From Tomocerus qinae (Eukaryota > Arthropoda > Collembola > Entomobryomorpha > Tomoceridae), in NCBI GenBank assembly GCA_020055645.1, contig CM034547.1, positions 20,747,013 to 20,811,012 on the forward strand: a stretch of DNA of 64,000 nucleotides, written 5' to 3'. Position numbers and translations under genes: made by a program. The notes under the pieces were generated by a model. It saw only the letters and a program-made list of their open reading frames with translations. It was not told the DNA's origin and searched no databases. Every line of letters starts with the position of its first letter. The stretch's first letter is position 1. Positions 58,480 to 64,000 of the stretch are shown piece after piece.

Positions 58480-61400
58480 CTAGCCTATTATCTCAAAGGT
58501 AGATGTAGTACAGTTAATTGCATTGTAGATTAAAGTGTGGTTGAGAGGAACGTACTGGGAAGTTATAATTTTGATCACCTCTTGAGCAGCACACCCTCCT
58601 GAAATTCACAAACAAAATCAATAATCGTGCATTAAATATTGAGCTGAGATTGTCCTTGACAGAAGAAATCTTTATCCTAGAATAAAAGAAGGAAGAGGAA
58701 GATGGTTACCTATAAACGCTGCTACTGAAGGTATTTCAGCGGCACCGTAGCGACAAATTTCATGTATAAAATCTTCTTTTGCAGCTGTAGCCGATGCATT
58801 CCATTCCGTCAGCATTTTGTTCATGCAAGTCTGTCGGATAAAGTTAATAGTTAACAATTAAATGTAAATTACAATGTACATGTAAATATTATTAAATATT
58901 TGCGATTACTACAATATCTTACTTTGAATCGAGCAATATCAGGCTCCACATCATTATCTAAGAGACCAGGATAAGTGTTGTATTCAGAATGGAACCGAAG
59001 AACGCCTCTCAACATGACATAATATATTTTATTCGCATCGCAGTCCTCCATGTTATCAGCTGAATACAAATGTAATTAGTGAAAATATACTCAGTAATTC
59101 AAATGCGATATTTGTTTGGACAAATTCAACTAAATGTTTACCTATATCTCTGAGTATCGTGTTTGGACAGCCTAGTAACTCTTCATAAAAGGCCTGTCCA
59201 CGAATCAGTCTTAAATTATACACTTCTTTACAAAACAACCGGGCTTCATCGGGTTTAATGGTTACTTTTTGAAGATTTGCTTCTACGATAAGTTGCTGGC
59301 ATCGGTTAAATATATCTTCAGCATCCTTTGCTGCTTTATCTCTGTAACTATTAGAAAAATAGAATTGTTGTTTTCACAATTACAAATCTAATCATTGTTA
59401 ATGTAGGTATATTCAACTTTAACGTACGGCCCAAAGGCAGTTAGCCAGTATAGTACTTTCACACTTCCTAAGTTAACTCCATATAAACTTTCACCGACCT
59501 TTCACCGGTACTTCCCCCCAAGTCTTGGGTAATACATAACGAAAATTTGACACGGTGAAAGTTGGAGAAATTTTGATATGGGGTTATCACAGAGAAAGAG
59601 AAAGTGCTGTTAACTACATTTGGACTGCATTGTTCATGCGAATATTCTATATAATATAATTTATATTTATCTTGGTATGAATTCATACACTGTTTGAAGG
59701 GCAATATATTTCTGAGAATCTGCAGTCATATCAGGTAAACTACCACGAACTGGTAATTGTCCATTATTTTCGCGCATAAATTCTTTTAACGCTGCACACA
59801 TTATCCAAAACTTAGAATTCTGGAACAGAAAATTATTTATAATTTTTGATTGGCAAAATAAAAATGTGTGATATTTCTTTTATAATAAGTAGTAACCTCA
59901 GGTTTAAAAGATTTAGGGTCGGTTAAAATTGATTGAACGTTGCAAGGAATCGTTGTTGGAGTTAACGCGGTATTTACGGCTTTCATTACTTCTTCGTATA
60001 CTTCGTCATTTAAATCCAGGCCCAAAGCACACAAATCTAAATCGTTAAAAGCAAAATAATATGATAAATTAAGTTCCCTCTGAGTAATTTTCCAGGAAAC
60101 AATAGCTAATAACGGTATACAGGCTAACAATCTTACAGCGTCCCAGAAAATCCTTGAATTCTTTTTTATTCCGCATATTACATGGATGACATTCAGTGGT
60201 GTCCATTCCTCCTCCATTTTGATGGGCACCAGCTTTGTGTTGCATATAAGACTGCACGGCTTTATATAGTAATATCAGCCACGGTTCTCTTATTTCCTTT
60301 GATATACCATCCATATGATCAACCAAAGATGGGTATGTACATGATGTAATTGCTTTGACTGCTTCTATATAGTCACTATTGTTGCAATCCAGATTCATTA
60401 GGGGAAGATCTGTTATAAATGTGAATACATGCTAATCACTCAGAACTTGAAATATCTGAATACATTTTTTATGAATAAAAATTGATAAATTGTAACGCAC
60501 ATTTGCCACCCAAATAGCTCAAAAATTCTTGCTTTCTTCTTTCATCCAGTACATTTAAATATGCTTTAAATCCCATCTGCAAAACGGGAATCCATGTTTC
60601 CGTCCTTTCTTTGGAAATAACGTCAATGAAATCGGGTAGTTCCGAGAATGGAATTGAGCTCATGGTATTTATTATTGACGAAAACCCTTCTTCGATTGGA
60701 ATATTTTCAGAAGCACAATCTATGTGAGAAAACAACGTATTATATACAGTGAAGTGGTATGAGTAAAGAATCAGTTTAACATAATATATTATATGTTAAA
60801 TCTCCTTCACATGAGTATATGCAATTATGCATCGTTTTTTTTGAGATTTTATAGTTCTAAATACTTACAATTTTTGAGATATTCAGTAAAGCTTTGTTCG
60901 CTTGACTCAGACATATCTCCTCTCAGCTTAAACGACTGCCATGCTTTGTAAAGCAAAATAACCCAAGATTGTTTCCATTCTTTTAGTTTAATGGAATCCA
61001 TATATGAAATTATTTCTGGAAACGGAGCATCCAGTCGTAGATCTTCTTTAACGCTATCAGGATGAGATTCTATAACAGCGTGTTCCGCTATTTGTAAACG
61101 AATCCACCCAACTAATCCAATGCAATGTACATATACAAAGGGTACACTATTTTCCCACAAAGTTTTAGACAAGGTCACCAATGTTCTAGATCAAAACGTA
61201 AAATTGAAGCAAATCAATATATATTAAGTTGTAGCTAAAAAATAACGTAGAAATTTAAGCACAAGGAAACAAACTGCAGACATACTTTTCACTTAGCATA
61301 CACCCAACAACAATGGAGAAATGATTGAAAAAACTTGGATTTTGCTTTAATATTGTATCGGGATGATCTTCGATGGCTTCTCCATTTACATCAGAATTTA

Positions 61401-63443
61401 ATTCTAATATAAGACGAGTTGTAGCCTCGGCCCTGTTTCTGCCCAAGCATTCGGAATCCAAGAAAAAACTAAATAGACAATGTACATTTCAGTTGGCCAT
61501 GTTCAATGTTTGAATTTCACCTTTGTTTGATGTATTGTTATACTTTTTACTTTATACAGAAATACTGATAAATAACCTTCTTCAAATTAACACTAACAAT
61601 GGTGAAATAATGAAACATGATAGAAATTGAAAAATACATTACTTGTTTCCCAGATCCTCCTGAGTAACTTCATGACCATCAACTATAGTGAAATTGCCAC
61701 ACCCAGGTAGCACCAGTGATTTTAGAATTTCTGTACCAGTAGCATTGGCATTTATGAGACAAACTTGACTAGTCTCCAAACGATGCTGTCCATGATCACC
61801 CCAAAGTCTACATACATTAAAAGTAACTATATATATGGTACTATATAACTATTTAAAACAAGGTGTTCCACGAAACAACTCGTGAAAGCACCTTGTTTTA
61901 CAAATACGTGATTTTTTCAAAATTTTGAAATTGGATTGGACAAATGAAAACATGCCACATTAGTGGGAAAATTCCGAAACCGTGCTTTGTGCACCATATT
62001 CTACGTTTCGTGGCGGGAGGAATAGACAGGTAATGTGAGATCCCGGACGAAGTAGACCAGGCTGTCCGGAATCACAAAGTATGGATATTTTCACATGATT
62101 CACCCCCAAATTGTCAACACCTTTTTGTCAACCCCCTTTTGTCAACACAATTAATGCAAGATTTTTTTTCAACACCAAACTACCTTTTTGTCAACAAGTT
62201 ATAGTAATATAAGATCCTTATAGTGCAGTACCGTATTTAGAAGTCGATTTCGGAGGGGGCAATGACGTCATACAATTATATGTATTCGGCATTATCGCGC
62301 GAAGCGCGAAAAATTTTGGCTTATTTTAGCTAAAATGAGTCAAAAATAGCCTAAAAATCACATAAAACCGCGCGAAGTGCGAAATTTTTTGATATTTTGA
62401 GAAAAAATTTCCTCTTTTCTTGGATTTCGGGGGGGGCATTTGCCCCCAATGCCCCCCCCTCAATACAGCCTTGTTATAGTGTATGTTTACAGGAGCTTTA
62501 GGAACCGTGGTATACAGTCATCTGAGTAGATAGATAGAGTAGACTGCCTTGCCTGTGCTCTGATACTCTGTGTAGATTACCATTTTATGCATTATCAGAT
62601 ATTTAAATTTCTGATAATGATAATGAATGGAAGAGGGAAGAGAAGGTAAGATGTTTGAACTTTATTTGTTCTTGTCCATTTGAGCTGTGCAGAACAGAGT
62701 CCCTTGCTTGCAAGTATTTTTAGGGAAAATGGCATTATATTGTACTTTATTTACTTCAAAAACGAATAAAGTTACTCAACAACTTGCCAGAAACGGTTAT
62801 GTCTACAGTTTAGACAAGTAAGTTTTTGTGGCATGACAGTGGCTCGACCAATGAAATGCTAATTTTTACCACTGCAAAATCTGAAAAAATTATCGTCGTG
62901 AGACACTTGGATTGCAGACGGGACGTTTAAGACTACTCCAAAGATTTTAGGGAAAAAAACTCAACTCTATGTAATTCATGGCATTTATAACAAGTTGGAC
63001 AAAAAAGGCCGAACACTTACTTGACATTGCTGGTTGACTGATTAATTTGTTATTATTACAACTTATTTACGTTGAGACTTATTTACCCAATTATATCGTA
63101 AACTTACTTTTACACATTCCTGTATACAAACATACTTCTAACCTATTGAATAAACATTTTGTTGACAAAAAGTGAATGCTGTGTTGACAAAATGGAAAAC
63201 CGTGTTGGTAAAAAGTTTTTTTTCCTGTTGACATTTAGGGTTTGACAATTTGGGGTTCTTCCTTTCACATACTTCTTCGGGCCCCTCCCGAAATTCTTTT
63301 CTGGCTGCGGCCCTGATAAATTTTATCAACATCACACAATTGCAAGTAGTCATTTAACTTTACCTCAGCTGTCTGTCGTATTTTTTACTTTTTTCGGAAA
63401 TCTCTGGCGACTTGGGCGACGGGGAGGCTGAGCTTGCCATCAT
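58480..63443 (-). CDS. NAE1: NEDD8-activating enzyme E1 regulatory subunit (APP-BP1) with duplicated internal exons
   Basis: NAE1 pairs with UBA3 to activate NEDD8 for cullin modification; it keeps the adenylation fold but not the catalytic Cys. Twelve exons join in phase (63364-63443, 61643-61807, 61286-61468, 60869-61185, 60501-60719, 60137-60409, 59897-60036, 59689-59819, 59142-59347, 58923-59059, 58710-58830, 58480-58598), 696 residues. Landmarks are [100 protein letters not shown] and [10 protein letters not shown]. The usual length is about 534, and the excess comes from exons 60501-60719 and 60137-60409. Both are phase 1-1, so skipping both leaves 532 residues in frame. ATG at 63443 is followed directly by a second in-frame ATG. 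Intron 1 holds a MULE relic. Confidence 0.93.
60137..60719 (-). repeat. Tandemly duplicated exon units within NAE1
   Basis: Exons 60501-60719 (219 nt) and 60137-60409 (273 nt) both begin with AT completing a TAT codon and end with T, giving identical phase 1-1 borders. Each encodes a helix like [11 protein letters not shown] or [10 protein letters not shown], then a PF/YPSL-type turn, then DFIDVISKE...W or [11 protein letters not shown], then LQMGFKAYL or LLYKAVQSY, and finally EFLSYLG or EFKDFLG. The exon before them encodes the second half of the unit (PFPE..SYMDSIK...[17 protein letters not shown]), and the exon after them encodes the first half ([13 protein letters not shown]). The copies are strongly diverged, so the duplication is old. 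Confidence 0.82.
62226..62473. mobile_element. hAT-like MITE nested inside the MULE relic
   Basis: This 248-bp insert is flanked by an exact 8-bp duplication, TTATAGTG (62218-62225 and 62474-62481). The ends are imperfect inverted repeats (CAGTACCGTATTTAGAAG against the inverse of CAAGGCTGTATTGAGGGG). The interior has two GCGCGAAG(C/T)GCGAAA blocks and G-rich/C-rich runs that pair with each other. It has no coding capacity. It inserted after the MULE and so is younger. Confidence 0.8.
62729..63024 (+). pseudogene. FLYWCH-MULE protein remnant
   Basis: From 62729 the plus strand encodes [19 protein letters not shown], the start of a FLYWCH finger, then a stop. Soon after comes [18 protein letters not shown] and, after a frameshift, [12 protein letters not shown] and [17 protein letters not shown]. 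The zinc finger and the catalytic region are thus adjacent, with the intervening part deleted. The pieces match both the 16046 and the 45985 fragments, linking families A and B. Confidence 0.7.
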
Positions 63444-64000
63444 GCTAGGTTTTCATTTAAGAAATTCGTATTTATTTGAGCTTACCAGAATACAAATTAC
63501 TCCCGATTTTAAAGGATATAGAAAAGCAGCAATAAAAAAGTACCTGCAAATTAATCATATTAGTTTCCTTTCACAAGATATTTTAGCTGACAACATCAAC
63601 AAATCAATAATTCACATTTCTTAAATCAAAAAAAAGTCAATGAAGTTGGAAGTTTCTTCCAAAGTCTACAATAAATAAATAATAGTATATATCTGATTTT
63701 TCCTAATCAAAACTGTGAATAATTTAGCCATTAGTTATAAGTCATAAGTAATGAAAATATTGACCGATAAACTGAAATTACCTTTGAAGATTAAAGTTTA
63801 TTAGTGGAGTTTACTTTTAATAGGTGTAGATTCCGTTCCACTTTTCTTATCAAGTCACCAGTTATCAATCAGTTGTTCGCCTGAAGGATGCACCGGTCAA
63901 ATATTAGGAAATGCTGTTCCTATTTCCTACTCTTTTTGGTCTTTAGCGACTCCAAACTCTACTCTGTAAATAAGCACATCAAAAATATCAACCAAAATTA
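63444..64000. other. NAE1 upstream flank
   Basis: The likely NAE1 5' UTR and promoter lie in the first part. The rest, up to the right edge, is A+T-rich without a recognised feature. Confidence 0.4.

Larger units (their letters stand above)
62097..63262. mobile_element. MULE-type DNA transposon relic, family A copy 2
   Basis: This 1166-bp element is flanked by an exact 8-bp duplication, TTTCACAT, at 62089-62096 and 63263-63270. It has the same GATTCACCCCC left end and GACAATTTGGGGT right end as 15672-16598, with TTGTCAACA-type arrays at both ends. It carries plus-strand MULE protein remnants and a nested 248-bp hAT-like element near its left end. It lies in NAE1 intron 1. Confidence 0.85.

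Overview
This window is nuclear DNA from an animal, most likely an arthropod and plausibly an insect. Single-copy metazoan genes are split by short GT-AG introns, the sequence between them is A+T-rich, and small DNA transposons sit in many introns. FLYWCH/MULE-type transposon relics would fit a hemipteran-like genome, but that is only a guess. I rebuilt the genes by joining exons whose splice sites, phases and protein similarity agree; family lengths quoted for comparison are from memory.

Layout: 1-8.1 kb is the first coding exon of junctophilin (minus strand) and its long intron, which runs off the left edge. 8.1-18.3 kb is a gene desert with one MULE relic, a palindromic repeat and a minisatellite. 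Then come nine genes: a cytochrome b5-domain protein (18.3-21.2, +); MPPE1/PGAP5 metallophosphoesterase (22.8-26.7, -); PREB/Sec12 (27.9-30.4, +); complex I subunit NDUFA12 (31.0-32.4, -); NF-YC (34.0-36.5, -); SAC1 phosphoinositide phosphatase (40.1-46.8, +); complex I subunit NDUFB3 (48.2-48.7, -); VAP (52.8-55.5, +); and NAE1/APP-BP1, the regulatory subunit of the NEDD8-activating enzyme (58.5-63.4, -). Neighbours are mostly divergent or convergent pairs.

Four of these genes act in ER export or ER phosphoinositide/contact-site biology: MPPE1, PREB, SAC1 and VAP. Two encode complex I accessory subunits. Physical proximity does not prove co-regulation.

The most unusual feature is NAE1. Two extra in-frame exons, both phase 1-1, repeat a helical segment that normally occurs once. 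The full gene encodes about 696 aa, and skipping both exons would give 532 aa, close to the usual NAE1 length. The second theme is DNA transposons: three MULE relics with exact 8-bp target duplications and ends built from arrays of a short motif, a hAT-like element nested in one of them, a pogo-like relic with a similar terminal style, and a family of about 95-nt near-perfect palindromes. No CRISPR arrays, rRNA genes or convincing tRNA genes were seen.
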